This document shows, piece by piece, positions 40,801-52,806 of a DNA stretch of 64,000 nucleotides. Under the pieces are notes generated by a model. It made no database searches, was not told the origin of the DNA, and saw only the letters and a program-made list of their open reading frames with translations. Where the stretch lies: positions 22,665,660 through 22,729,659 of the forward strand of contig CM063285.1 of NCBI GenBank assembly GCA_032173965.1, written 5' to 3'. Made by a program: the position numbers and the translations under genes. Positions within the stretch are counted from its first letter, which is position 1; every line of letters begins with the position of its first letter. The stretch comes from Sitta carolinensis. Its lineage: Eukaryota; Chordata; Aves; Passeriformes; Sittidae.

Positions 40801-43800
40801 TTTTTAATATGCATATGTACTTCATTGCTACTATAGCTATTAAATTAATTATATTCAGAAATGGATCAAAATCAAAGTACAGGTCTGAAAAAAATACAGC
40901 TCTAGAAGCATACTAATTTATATAAAGGGACCTATTTCTGGCATGCCTTTCAATTCAGACACAGACTAGAACATATCTTACAGGTGTCTGGTGCTGAACA
41001 CAAAATATTTTTAAAAAATTTAAAAGACTGTACAAGTGTCCTCAATCAGAAAGAGGAAACATCAATAGTAAGTTAACAAGCTTTTGATAGTTACAGTGTT
41101 TTGAAGGATGCTACTAGGAATGGGGAGAATGGGAAGAAAACTCTGATCCATTACTCAGCTATCTGGCAAGAAAGAACTAAGAAATATAATGAGGAAAAAG
41201 GGGGTTCCATGTTATTAATCCAGCATCTATCAAAAGCAGTGAATTCAGTTTGAATGTAAAATATAATTGAATTGAAGCATATTACCTTCCAGCTATCCAA
41301 ACCTGGTATTTTTATGTACTAGGAGCAATACCGACAATTTTTCTCAAATTATTCACATGGTAACACTGAAAAAACTAAAAGAAACCACCTGTGTTTTATG
41401 AGATTCGTCTTCCAAGGGTGCTTACCTCTCCCAGATTCACATAGGGAATAAGCTAAGGGAAGCTGCAGATGCTCTTCTGTGATACTCAGTTTTCCAAGAC
41501 TTTAAGTAATAGTTGCGCTTAAATATCTGCATTTGCTTCTCTGTTCCAATAAACTGAAAACCAACAATCCCCTGTGGCCTACTAGCTTGTGAACCTATTC
41601 TCATCTTGCTCATACTAGTAGAACAAGCATCTAATATTTAAAATAACAATTTTTTTTACTTAATCTTAGCCAGAATTCATCTTTGACAGTTCATCCTTAA
41701 TCGTTTACAGAGAAAACCACTAATAAATTTTTAAGCAGTCTTAATAAAGTGTGACTATAGAAATAATCCTGTCTGTGCATTTTCTTTTTCTTTTCAAGGA
41801 TCTGATAACAGACCTAAAAGAGAATCTCTCTCATCACTTTAAAGAAGTTATGGTTGGCTTGATGTATCCACCTGCCTCCTATGATGCCCACGAGCTTTGG
41901 CATGCCTTGAAGGTAATCTACATTGTTTAGAGTTGCAGCCATTAATTAGAGTACTGAACATACATTAAATTACATTTTTTTACATTTCATTGGTTGATAA
42001 ACTACTGAAAGTTAGTACACCAGAGTAGTGTACTATCACATAATCCACTAGTCGTCAGAAACACAGTGCTATTTCAAGTTTATTTACTGGTACGCTAAAA
42101 CCAGCATAAATAATATCCTTGTCATGGAACAAATAAAACCCATTTAACTCCCACAGTGAACTCAGAAAATGGAGAAATATTTATACAGGGAAATGTAAGA
42201 TGCTGGTTTTGCAAGCATTTATGTATGTTAAAACCAAGTTTATTTCTGCAGCCAATGCCATGCACTAAGGCTCCACCTCTCTAAAGACCAATACTTCTTT
42301 AGCAGAACATGTCTTTGCATAAACACTGACAAATTACTCTGTGACAAAGAAATGGTAACTCCATTGAAACAGATGTGATTTCCCATTTTGAAGAAAATAT
42401 TTCCTCTTCTTCCCTGGATCTGAGACTGTGATCCTCACACAACTGAAATTTTGAAACAAACAAAAACATTTTTTCAAATAACCAGGTCATTAAATGGTGA
42501 AATTCACTCCCACAGGGCATTGTGGAGACCAAAAAAACAACTTAGTTCATAGAGGACTTCAATATATTCTTTGGAACCAGGTTGACTGTTAGCTATTGAA
42601 AATAATAAATCTTCCTGGGAAATTCCTGAATTACCAACTCCGAAAAGACAGGAAGGCATATCAGAGTTCAACACTGTTTTCATTTTCTTTCCATGAATAT
42701 TTGCTACATATTTGCTACTGTCTGCTGTCATAAGCAAGACACAGATTACATGACTTTGGGGAAGATGATTTATCTTGCCAATTTTGAGAATTCTGCCCCT
42801 CCCCCCCCGAAAAAAGTGTTAATAGTTTTTTCTTGTTCTTCAGACACTTAAATCAACTGTTAGAACTACTGGTATGTCTTTACTATAGTTGGCATTAAAA
42901 GTATTGTGAAATATCATTGCTAACAAAGGAATCATGTCTTTCATTAACATTATTGACAAAATTGCCAAAGTTTATTTTTTCCTAAATGTGGATCAAAGTT
43001 GAACTTTCTTACAGTCTTCTATCTTGACCTGGATTCTTATGACCTAGGTAAAAAAAACCCAGGTCATGTGTATCTATGGGCTCTAATGTTCTCCCTTTAT
43101 CCCAAATGTAGAATACTCATTAACACTATCCATGTGAATATCAAAAGCAGCATATGCACCACACCTTATGTCAATTGAAGTCTATAAAATTAATTCAAAC
43201 CCTGTGGGAAAATACAGTGATTTGCAGAACTGCATGTACTCCATGATGCTTTCCTTTAATACAAAGTTCTATGCTAGATATTAAAGACTGTAGCATTTCT
43301 AAATAAATAAAAAAAAAAAAATAAAAAAAAAAAAAAGAAGATAGAAGTCCAACATAATGCCTATACTCATTTCTACTTCAGATTTCCTGAACACTTGCTA
43401 GGGATGTATGCTCAATCTTTGCATCTGAATTCTTTCAGCAAACCATAATTCCTACTAAAGCTCTAAAATTATTCCCATTATGTTTCTGTCAACACGAGTC
43501 TTGCTTCATTACCAGTGGCTAATGTACACGCTGAAATTCAGATTTAGAAATAGATTTGAAATACAGAGGTTTACTATTAAATTAATTTAAACAGGTAGAT
43601 TATGCAAAAGTACACTCTGCAGAAACTGCTATTATTTTGTTATTTCTGATAAGGACAACATTGCCTTCTAAAAACTGGGGTTTCTACTACACAACATCTT
43701 TTCATATTTACTTCTTTCCTTACAGGGAGTAGACATGGAAGAAAAATGTCTAATTGACATATTAGCCTCAAGATCAAATATGGAGATCTTCCAGATGAAA

Positions 43801-46800
43801 GAAGCCTACCTAATGCGTAAGCTTTTTTACCAAGTGCAGAGTAGCAGCTGTACTATGTGTGTTCTGGAGGTATTAGCAAACACGAAGGAACAAACCACAA
43901 AAATGACTGCTCTGTACAGACTGGTTCCCTCTCCACATCCTCTCCCATAACTATCTACAAAAGGCTGAAGCCATGTGGTGGGTGGGCAGCCCAGTGGGGG
44001 CAGTGGCTGAGGGCCCCCAGCAGGGCCAGACAGAAGTGCCAGCCCCACAGCCAGGTTCGTGTAGAACCTGCCCAGGTTACACTGGAATAGAATAAGCCTA
44101 TTTATCCTTTACTTGATAAACTTCATTTGTGCTATTCACAGCATGTCCATTTGTGATTTAGATTATATGTTTTTGGTTTAACCTAGAATATAACACTGAT
44201 CTTCAACAAGATATCGATTCTGAGACTTCAGGTCACTTCAGAGATACACTCATAAACCTCGCTCAGGTACTGTGAAAACAATGACTATGACTTACATTTC
44301 TAAAAGATTCATAATGACTTTCAATAGTATTTGGTAAGTTTTACATTTTAAGGTAACTGTGAATAAAGCTAGTTCAATAGGGCTGCACTTTCAAACAAAA
44401 GAAAGGAGGGAAGCTGATGAGGAAGAGAAACTGAATTCCTTCATCTACTCAGACTTTGGATATCAGATGGAAGCAAAGGCAAAAAGATTATTTTATAAAG
44501 TCCTATTGATATTCATCTGCTGACCCTTTGCTCCATCTGTCTCATCTCAAAATGAGTCTACTTGCACGTACCAATGTGATTGTCATTCTTAAAAGCATGT
44601 GTTTTCTCTCTTATCTGAATATATCATAAACCAGTCAGACATTATGTGAAAATAGAGATATATTCACATTTGACTAATAAATAAAGAATCAAAGAATTCA
44701 CTGCTTAAAATATAACGCTCTCTGAGCTATTGCATATGCTAAATCACAAAATGCTCGTACAGAGGCAAAGGAAGTATCACTTTTACATAGCAACTTTTGC
44801 AGTTTTACCAGTCTGCAGTTTATACAACAAAGTGCACATCCTTGTTATTCTCATTGTAGTCACAGTGCTCATTATCTTTAAAATCTTTTGTAAACCAGAG
44901 TAACAAATAATGAAGGACTGCTATGGGATAACTGCATACATAAGGTGTATCTGTACTTTTATATATGTACATGTCTAGGGAAAAACTTCTTATACTATTT
45001 CAATAAACAGTAGGCTGCCTTGACTGAAGTAAGAAAGACAAAAGTTTCAAAAGTAGAAGCTATAAACAGAAAATATTTTTTCTCATGATGGATGTTTTTC
45101 CCTAATAATGAAAATTCTTCCTTGCTTAAAAATGAAGAGCTAGAAATTAAGCAACCTCACTCCTCAAAATTATTAAAACCACGGGACATACTTTACTCAT
45201 CAAATGAACTAAATTTAAAATAATCTCAGATTATACACTACTAGTCCTAATTTTCTTAAATCCCAGGTATTGATAAAGAGGCCTAAAATCAGTGATTTCA
45301 TGTCTAGCAAAATTTGAAATTTCACTCAAGGTATGGAAGAGTTGCAGGAAATTTCGACTTGACTCAGTTATACTATTTACTTCTGAAGACTGTTAGTCAA
45401 ATCACTCATGATTGCATATCATATTAAAACTCAGCGATATTTCATTAAAACATATCCTTTCTAGCTCTATAACCATGCAACATTTCCAACTTTTTTTTTT
45501 CAGAAAACCTCTGCTTTTATTTCTATTAAAACAGACTACTGAGAGAAGTAAACATGCTCCACATATGCAGAGCAATCTATTCAATTGCTATAGTATTGTA
45601 TTTATGGTTTTCATGTCCAGCCTGAGGCAGATTAGAAGTCATAGGTTTTGGTCCTTCCTAAAGAAATTAACAGAGCTAACAGTTTCAAATTCAGGCTAAT
45701 TAATATCCTAGTCTGAGACAAACAGATTTTATTCTAATTCTGCTTTTTGGGGTATTAATTGAAATATGGTAATTTTCTACAATTTTAAACATAATTATAC
45801 AAATTTTACTTGAGAAAGTGGGCATTTGACTCATGTAGAGTATTACTAAAGTTATTTCATTGTTCACTGCCCTGTCTTTATTCCCTTGTTTTCTTGTGTA
45901 TGTAATTTTATGCAGCCATTCCATCATAATTCACTTCAGATAATTTATCTTACTACTAGGAATTTAACTGTGTGAAATTGTCACCAATTAACATGTAAAT
46001 TAACTAAAAGCAATTTCAAAAGTAGTGTGCTCTTCTCTTTTTCTGACTACATAATTCAGATCATAGTGGTTTTACTAAAGAATTTGGTTAGGTTTGTGTA
46101 ACTGAAAAGCAATTAAATGTATGAGAAAATTAGAAGTATTCTTTTGGGGCTTGTGTATCAAAGCTGTCAAACAATTTCCTAGTCCTGGATCTTAATTTTA
46201 GACAATGATTATGAGCAAGCAAAATCTCCATTCTTTGATGAGCTTGCTTCTATGGTCTGCATAGGAAGAAAAGTACATTGAGAAAATACTCTTCTGGTAA
46301 TATGCATATTGATAAGAATTAATCAGTGAATAGCAAATATTACTCCTATCCTTGTTTTCCCCTCAGAGTTACATATTAGAGTAAACAATATAACATCCAT
46401 AATTCTGAAAATGGTGGTGAGATTGTGGTGGTCAGGTAAAAGTTTACTTAAAATAGGACTAAAAATGGGACAGGTTTATCTACTTCCCCTGTTTTTTCTT
46501 CTCACAAGATTGTTGTCATTCAAGAATTCCTCTTATTAAAGAAAATTAAGACATAATGTGACAACTGGAAGATATTGTCCACATCTGCAAATTAAACCAT
46601 GCAATATACTGATCCAGCGTCAAAGCCTATATATATCATCTCAAAAAATTCAACACAGCTTCATATACAGAGAACTTTATATTCCTACAGTGGTTTAGGA
46701 TTTAACTTGCGAAGAATGTATATCTCTTTCTTCCCTCAGGGAACAAGGATGGAAGGATATGCAGACCCTTCTACAGCTGCTCAGGATGCAATGGTAAATA

Positions 46801-49800
46801 TGCTCAGATGTGAAGTTCTCAAACATTAAAAAAACCCAGAAAACAAATGTTGAAAAGTGATTTAGGACTTACTTAAAATATTTTTATTTTATTTTTCTGA
46901 TATATTAGATTCTATGGGAAGCATGTCAGCAGAAGACAGGCGAACACAAAAACATGCTGCAAATGATTCTCTGCAACAGGAGTTACCAGCAGTTGTGGAT
47001 GGGTAATCCAGCAGTTCAGCTGTTTGAATACAGAGTGGAAAGGAAAAATGTGTCTCACTAAGAAGGCCATGCTTTGCATACCAAGACAGTCAGTGTGCAA
47101 CAGGACACTAGCCTGAAACCTAAGTGTGAACTGTTGGAGCTCTCAGACTCCCACTGATGTTACTGGGAATTTGGAAGTAATGCAAAACTGAACTTTGCCC
47201 AATGACTGCTGACAGCTGTAGACAGAACAGACAGGCATTAGGATGCCTAATAACCTAGAGAAGAATGCATTACCAAAGGCAAATGTTACACCTGTACTGG
47301 ATCTACACATGACACAACAGGATGAGGGAGATTTTTCTTAACTATTTTATTCATTTTTCCTAAGCAACTCATATGAAGAAAAACACCCTGGGAGAGCTGG
47401 ATAGATTATTTTCAACAACTATTAGCATGTGAAAATACATTGCTGTGTTGAAGCTTTTCCCCAGAAGTTTCATAGAAGTTTTTGATGAGAGCATTTCAGT
47501 GCTCATATCTGCTCTCCAGTAATGAACATAAACACAGAAACACAAGGGCCATTTTTATTTAAAATAGAAAATCAGACATAGCCAGAGACTGCAGAAAATT
47601 TATGTGAGCTCATTCAAATCTTCCATTGTAGAAAATAAGCCTACTCTATCCAGTGACAAGTTTGAGTTTCTGCTCTGCAGTAGAAAAACAGTCTGTCTGC
47701 TGACAAGTTTATCACTGTGCAGGCAGCTGTATTTCTTACGTCAGCTTTCAACAGTAGCTTAGAACAACTTTGCTATCATGGATCAACAAATTAATCCAGC
47801 TGATGATGACAGGATTAACACACCTGCTCTATGTTCAGCTCTCTTCCTGAGATCTGAGGGCCTTGCCTGTACTGTAGCCCTCCATAAGTTTCGCAGTCAG
47901 CAGAACAAGAGTATTCCTCCTTCCCTAATGGAGAAAGCACACCCTGAATATTTGTGTGTCTGCATATCTGGATCTTGCAGAGAGTGTGCACGTCATGCAA
48001 GTCCTGGCTCCTTGCCACAATTCATGAATCTTGCCAGTTTTAGCCAAGTCAAGCAAGGAAGTTGTCTTACTAGCGGGATATTCTTACAAGTGTCATAAAC
48101 AGATATTGCTAGATATGTGGCACACATCCATTTTATACTGTAGGCTGTATACTGAAGAACCCAGGGGAAGAATGCCCTAGAAGCCAGGCTACTCATTTAG
48201 GTTGTCTGATCTGGGCAATATAAACATAATGAAACACTGAGAATAATAAGGGTAAACAAAAAAATTCAATATTTATAGTACTGGGGAGAAGCAAGGAAAA
48301 AAAAAAACCCAACAAAAAAAGCAAGTTGATCATTATTAATGAACTAGAATAAAACAAGATTTTTTTTTCACCCCCTCCCAAGTTTTCCAGGAGTTCCAAA
48401 ATATCTCTGGGCAAGACATCGTAGATGCCATTAATGAATGTTACGATGGATACTTTCAAGAATTACTGGTTGCAATAGGTAATGTAAAGATATTATTTTT
48501 ACTAGCAGCAATCTCTTAATAAATTCTAGTATATGAACTCTTGTGCATCAATAGTATTTTCTTGTGATATTTTACCCATTTTAATTCCCATATTGTGCAA
48601 TTAAATATTCAGAGATAATAAAAAAAAATATTTTAACTACTTTTCCATGTTTGTGTAAATCTAAAAATGCATCTATGCAGCACTAGCTTCTGACTGAGCA
48701 GAACTAGTTTCTACTTTATTTGATAATAAATTTTGTGTGATCAATGATAACTGAATTTCCAACTGATTTTACACATATTAAATAACCAGCTAAGTCTTAA
48801 GGACTTTGGTGGTATATAAGTAAGTTTCAAGCTTTATGTACATTTGTCTTTCATTTATAGAGCAAGGATAAAAATATTTCTAAAAATAGGACATGTGACT
48901 GTATTCACTGATACTTAATAGGCCCTTTGATGCAACAGCAATGAGGACCCACCACCAAACTTTCAAAATTATAAATACAGTTGTATTAGTGAATATTGGA
49001 AGCTTAATTTTAACCTGAGGCATGGACAGCATTACCCAGCTTTATATTCCAAGGAGCCCAAAGCCTAAAGAAATTATTTTATAATAATCTTCTGCTTACC
49101 TGTTGCAACTCTTCCCTCCTAGTTCTCTGCATTCGTGACAAGCCTTCCTACTTTGCCTACAGGCTTTATAACGCAATTCATGTAAGTAGTCATTCTACTT
49201 CACATGCATAAAAGAAGCTTCCCTGGTTTTTTTTGTATTTTGTTTGATTGATTATTCTTTTAAAAGTACTTACAAATCAGTCTCTTCAATCTTTAAGGAG
49301 TCATTGTGTTTTAAAACTGTTGGTACCTACATAAATTTCAAAGCTTTAGTGCCTAAGCAACTAAGCAGTATAAGTGCCCAAGCAGAAGAAGTAAAAGGTT
49401 AAGTATTTAGATACCTTAAAAATTATCTGTCTGGTAACTGTCAATTTTATTTTAATTGAAGTCTTTTTTCTATGCATGGTAACTCCCCCTGCTGTGCAGA
49501 ACTCAACGTGCATTATTCTTACTATGTAATTTTTTGTCTCTAGAGATTTAATTAGTATGGCTCAAATTTAAATAATAAATTAATGTTACAAAAAGACAAA
49601 TGTTATACTTCTCTGTAGGACTTGATGCAGATTCTTTTATTTTTTGTGTGCAAATATCTTTTGACTTTTTATTGCCACTAGATGTCCCCATTCTTCACAC
49701 AATTACATTATGAAATTTTTTTTTAGAAACAGTTAAAATAAAACACATCTGAGCACAAGCTATGTAAAATCTAAAGCTATGGCTAAAATTCTCATAGAAT

Positions 49801-51160
49801 TCACATGAGGAAGCAGTCTTTTGTGAAATGGATTACTGGCCTCAGTATTGTTTGAACTCAACAACAACAGTCACGATGGCTACTCACTGAATTCCGAAGA
49901 GTACTGACAAAAGATTGTCAGATGTTCCTTTTTTTAAAGTTTCAGTGCATGGCATATGGGGATCCCCTGTTATTCAGTTACATGAATTCTATTATTTGAG
50001 TACATGAAAACTCTGTAGGATAAAACCCTTAGACTCCTTTAACATCTAGGATACCTTTATGAGTATACCTTTTATACACTATATACTCATATATCCTACA
50101 TGGGTATATCTTGTCTTTATCTATTATACATTTATATGAGCATGCACAGATGGGAAAACACATATTGTCCAACTAAAAAGTTTCCTCTCATTTTGTTTAT
50201 CCATTTTAGGACTTTGGGTTTCACAATAAAACAGTTATTAGGATTCTCATTGCCAGGAGTGAGATAGACTTGATGAACATACGACAGAGATACAAAGAGA
50301 GATATGGGAAATCACTGTTCCATGACATTAAAGTAAGTTTTTACAAACTTCTGCTTATATTCAGAACTGGTATTACACAGACTGTACCACTCTGTTTAAC
50401 CATTTGGTTTAAAACAAAACAAACAAAAAAACAAGGTGTAAAAACAAGAGCACATTTTCAGTGTCTCAGTTTGATTTGAGCAGGTGAGCAATTAATTCTC
50501 AACTCTCTCTGTGATTTTATCCCTCCCCAATGCAAGATGTGTATATAAACAGGACAGTATGTGCTGAACAAGAGTTTCTACACTAATTGATAACATCTCG
50601 TTATTCTGCAAGGCAAGGCTGGTACCACTTTTGTGCAAAACTGAAGTAAATATCTGGTTTTGTCCTTGTTCTAGGTAATACCTTCACAAACCCTGTTCCT
50701 CTTGTACTCCTGGTTTGTATCTTGAAACAAAACTTTGAATCTGTTTAATTGTACAAAAAAATGTCTCTTGCCAAGACACTACCTTTTTTACATCACTATA
50801 ATCCAACTGCAACATGCGCAGGAACTTTACAAAATTGCTCATGATTTTTTGGCATTGAACTTGAGAATAAATAAAAATATTTGATCCAGCCTTTCAAAGA
50901 TAGATTGTTTCTAGGTGCCCAAGTAAGCAAAAGCCATGGCAAATGAAATTAAAAAAATCTCAGCTTAGAATCCTTATGAAAACAGTATAATGTTTTACAA
51001 AACCTTACAATAGTCTAGTACTTGTCACACACCTAAAAAAAGAAAAATTCTGAAATGTACAGCTGAATCTTGATTTTTTTTTTCCTTGCAGCATTTTGCT
51101 TCAGGGCATTATGAGAGTGCTTTACTTGCTATCTGTGCTGGTGATACAGAAGATTATTAA
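25873..51160 (+). CDS. ANXA10: Annexin A10 gene, complete coding region in 12 exons
   Basis: Splicing 25873-25890, 35883-35964, 37798-37892, 41799-41912, 43726-43816, 44187-44266, 46740-46793, 46909-47002, 48383-48478, 49123-49181, 50210-50332 and 51092-51160 gives 975 nt, that is 324 codons plus TAA. All junctions are GT-AG and all phases agree. 324 residues is the length I recall for human annexin A10. The protein starts M-Y-C-G-D-Y and ends A-G-D-T-E-D-Y. It has the four annexin repeats (about residues 18-88, 90-160, 172-245 and 247-319). Annexins bind acidic phospholipids, normally through calcium held by G-x-G-T loops plus a distal acidic residue. Here all four loops are degenerate: G-I-S-C-E-K, G-V-D-M-E-E, T-G-E-H and D-F-G-F-H-N, so calcium-dependent membrane binding is probably weak. 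No stop or frameshift is seen. In mammals ANXA10 is expressed mainly in gastric and some other epithelia; that is family knowledge, not read here. Confidence 0.97.
26079..26103. repeat. (TA)n microsatellite in ANXA10 intron 1
   Basis: About twelve TA units, some 190 bp downstream of the first coding exon. Confidence 0.95.
35883..35964 (+). CDS. ANXA10: ANXA10 coding exon 2
   Basis: Acceptor ttttgtag, donor gtgagt, 82 nt, leaving phase 1. It encodes [11 protein letters not shown] and the first helix of repeat 1 ([12 protein letters not shown]). Intron 2 (35,965-37,797) shows no recognised feature. A 9-bp perfect hairpin (35,619-35,642) lies upstream in intron 1. Confidence 0.95.
37798..37892 (+). 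CDS. ANXA10: ANXA10 coding exon 3
   Basis: Acceptor ttttcag, donor gtataa, 95 nt, ending in phase 0. It contains the repeat 1 segment [11 protein letters not shown], a typical annexin 'I-L-x-x-R' helix B. The first codon, spanning the junction, places S-C-E-K where most annexins have G-T-D-E. Intron 3 (37,893-41,798) holds no gene I can support. Confidence 0.95.
41799..41912 (+). CDS. ANXA10: ANXA10 coding exon 4
   Basis: Acceptor ttcaag, donor gtaatc, 114 nt (38 codons), phase 0 at both ends. It encodes [15 protein letters not shown], the conserved D-L-x-x-D-L-K-x-x-L annexin motif, through [11 protein letters not shown] at the start of repeat 2. Intron 4 (41,913-43,725) contains an imperfect hairpin (43,039-43,067) and an A-rich run (43,309-43,336). 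Confidence 0.96.
43726..43816 (+). CDS. ANXA10: ANXA10 coding exon 5
   Basis: Acceptor ttacag, donor gtaagc, 91 nt, leaving phase 1. It encodes the repeat 2 calcium-loop position as G-V-D-M-E-E rather than G-x-G-T-D-E, then [11 protein letters not shown]. Intron 5 (43,817-44,186) is short and carries an unexpectedly GC-rich patch at about 43,970-44,060. Confidence 0.96.
44187..44266 (+). CDS. ANXA10: ANXA10 coding exon 6
   Basis: Acceptor acctag, donor gtactg, 80 nt, ending in phase 0. It encodes the [14 protein letters not shown] motif that ends repeat 2. Intron 6 (44,267-46,739) is AT-rich with no recognised feature. Confidence 0.95.
46740..46793 (+). CDS. ANXA10: ANXA10 coding exon 7
   Basis: Acceptor ccctcag, donor gtaaat, 54 nt (18 codons), phase 0. 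It encodes the linker between repeats 2 and 3 ([18 protein letters not shown]). Intron 7 is only 115 bp. Confidence 0.94.
46909..47002 (+). CDS. ANXA10: ANXA10 coding exon 8
   Basis: Acceptor atattag, donor gtaatc, 94 nt, leaving phase 1. It encodes the first half of repeat 3 ([12 protein letters not shown]). The usual G-T-D-E loop is absent. Intron 8 (47,003-48,382) has no recognised repeat or gene. Confidence 0.95.
48383..48478 (+). CDS. ANXA10: ANXA10 coding exon 9
   Basis: The acceptor is tcccaag rather than the nearby ccag seven bases downstream. Only the upstream site restores V-F-Q-E-F-Q-N-I in frame. Donor gtaatg, 96 nt, phase 1 at both junctions. It encodes the second half of repeat 3 including the acidic E-C-Y-D-G-Y-F segment. 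Intron 9 is 644 bp and unremarkable. Confidence 0.95.
49123..49181 (+). CDS. ANXA10: ANXA10 coding exon 10
   Basis: Acceptor cctcctag, donor gtaagt, 59 nt, ending in phase 0. It encodes the short V-L-C-I-R-D-K-P to N-A-I-H segment that leads into repeat 4. Intron 10 (49,182-50,209) has no recognised feature. Confidence 0.95.
50210..50332 (+). CDS. ANXA10: ANXA10 coding exon 11
   Basis: Acceptor attttag, donor gtaagt, 123 nt (41 codons), phase 0. It encodes most of repeat 4, with [10 protein letters not shown] and Y-G-K-S-L-F-H-D-I, both highly typical of annexin repeat 4. Intron 11 is 759 bp. Confidence 0.96.
51092..51160 (+). CDS. ANXA10: ANXA10 terminal coding exon 12
   Basis: Acceptor ccttgcag after a T-rich tract. 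It encodes the final helix H-F-A-S-G-H-Y to C-A-G-D-T-E-D-Y and stops at TAA 51,158-51,160. The C-terminal 'C-A-G-D' is the usual annexin ending. Confidence 0.96.
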   Translation, partial: HFASGHYESALLAICAGDTEDY

Positions 51161-51288
51161 GAAGATGAACTCTGAATGTTGTGCAAACCTATTTTAAACA
51201 GAAATTGAAGCTCTATGCAATGCACTTACTGTAAGAGATCCTATTTTACATAACAGAACAGCAAAATCAGAACTGTACATTTGTTAAT

Positions 51289-51294
51289 ATTAAA
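51289..51294 (+). terminator. Candidate ANXA10 polyadenylation signal
   Basis: ATTAAA about 130 bp after the stop codon. It is a common variant signal, but no strong downstream GT-rich element is evident, so the true site may be farther on. Confidence 0.35.
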
Positions 51295-52010
51295 TCTTTC
51301 TTGAGACAGGAAAAAATGGCAGGAACATGGTTTTATCCCTAATGCTAATTAACATTTCTGATTTTATGATTAATGGTAAAATTACTCCATGTAAGCATTT
51401 GTTTATCATTTAGGGTCACAACATACCAAGCATTTATCAACAGGCTCCAGAAGAATTTACTCCCTTCCACTCTGGAGAGAGGAAAATATTTTGCTTTATT
51501 TAGTTTTAGTAGAAGATCTCTTCCTTTAAGGATTTTCCTCTTCTATTTCCTACTTCTGATACTTCATATTTTATACTCTTTAACATTATTGTTTTAGTTA
51601 CTCCCAGACTAAGCATCTGCCCTCATCTATTATCAGCCACTCCTCAGAGAGCTTGTTTTTGTATTCTTTTTACTTAGTTCACATAATTAATGGCCTTTCC
51701 CCTATTCTGCTTGAAGCAAAAGTAAAAATTAGAATCAAGTACTCCATCCATTCCAGTGCCATGCGCTGGGAAACCTGGAAGATGAAGCTCAGCTTTAAGA
51801 AGAGAGGCTCCATAGGTTTAAACTCTGAATTCCATTTTTACCCATCTCATTTTAACCATTAATTGAACACTGACTTTCGAGAGCATGGAGGTATACCCAG
51901 GATGCCTTAAGTGGCACAATTAAGAATTGACTACTAGTGGGTAACACTGCACCTCCGAGTGAGGCTGAAGGATGCGTCGCTCCCTGGAACACCCGCGAAC
52001 AATCGGAGAC
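51295..52010. other. Intergenic gap between ANXA10 and the TRIM gene
   Basis: May include more ANXA10 3' UTR. AT-rich to about 51,900, then GC content and CpG frequency rise toward the minisatellite. No gene is seen. Confidence 0.5.
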
Positions 52011-52176
52011 AGCGGCTGGAAACAGCAGCTGGAGACAGCCAGCGGCTGGAGACAGCCAGCGGCTGGAGACAGCCAGCGGCTGGAGACAGCCAGCGGCTGG
52101 AGACAGCCAGCGGCTGGAGACAGCCAGCGGCTGGAGACAGCCAGCGGCTGGAGACAGCCAGCGGCTGGAGACAGCA
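52011..52176. repeat. 17-bp GC-rich minisatellite
   Basis: Eight head-to-tail copies of a 17-bp unit (agcggctggagacagcc) run from 52,041 to 52,176, nearly identical, preceded by a degenerate double copy at 52,011-52,040. Each unit contains gctgg and ccagc arms separated by agacag, so each can fold into a hairpin. Because 17 is not a multiple of three, all forward frames stay open and give spurious repetitive peptides of about 100 codons. I do not call these genes. Confidence 0.97.
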
Positions 52177-52740
52177 GTGAGGAAAGGCGGCAGAGCCCGG
52201 CGTCGAGCCCTCGCCCCACAGAAAAACGTGACTCCTCTTTAAATTCCCCGGGTCTTTTCAGGGCAGCCTACCCGTGAGATTTCCCAGCCGGGGCGTGTGT
52301 ACCTGCTGTCAGCCTCTTACGGAAACAGAAGTGAGGGAAAGTGTGGGAATGTTCCCTAAAATATCTGTCCGTGGCTTTTCTCCCGCCGCCACAAGGTGTC
52401 CAAGTGGAAACGGAATTCTGGATGTTTTTAGAGAGGCGCTTTCTGCAGGTGCTGTTCGTGTGACTGAAGAAAGCACTGCTACAGAATGGTAGAAATAAAT
52501 ACGTGGTTGCTTTTGTGCCGTTTGCACCCGTCTCTTCCCTCAGCCTCGGGAAACACTAATTACAGCGTAGCTGGCTTCATTGCAAATACTGACACCGTGT
52601 TACAAAGATATTGATTTATAATAATAAACTTACTTTCGAATGTCTCTATAGAGTTTGACTCATTTTACGAACACTTCGGGCGGATAATAAAATTTTTAAG
52701 CCTGAACTTTGGGAAGAATGGCTCTGGGAGTAAAAATAAA
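52177..52740. other. Intergenic sequence upstream of the TRIM promoter
   Basis: CpG-containing to about 52,460, then AT-richer. No gene or recognised transposon. Confidence 0.45.
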
Positions 52741-52759
52741 CAAAACAAAACAAAACAAA

Positions 52760-52803
<44 letters not shown>
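52741..52803. repeat. CAAAA repeat and 43-A homopolymer
   Basis: A short (CAAAA)n tract leads into an uninterrupted run of about 43 A (52,761-52,803). It could be a retroposon tail, but no element body is recognisable to its left. Confidence 0.95.

Positions 52804-52806
<3 letters not shown>

Noticed and set aside
43039..43067. Imperfect 11-bp inverted repeat in ANXA10 intron 4
   Set aside because: The arms have one mismatch around an A-rich loop. It is too short for a microRNA precursor.
48391..48478. Alternative ANXA10 exon 9 start at the downstream ccag acceptor
   Set aside because: It would remove eight bases and break the frame. The upstream acceptor restores V-F-Q-E-F.
51937..52277. 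Repetitive open frames of about 100 codons on both strands
   Set aside because: They are produced by the 17-bp minisatellite, which keeps frames open by repetition. There is no gene evidence.
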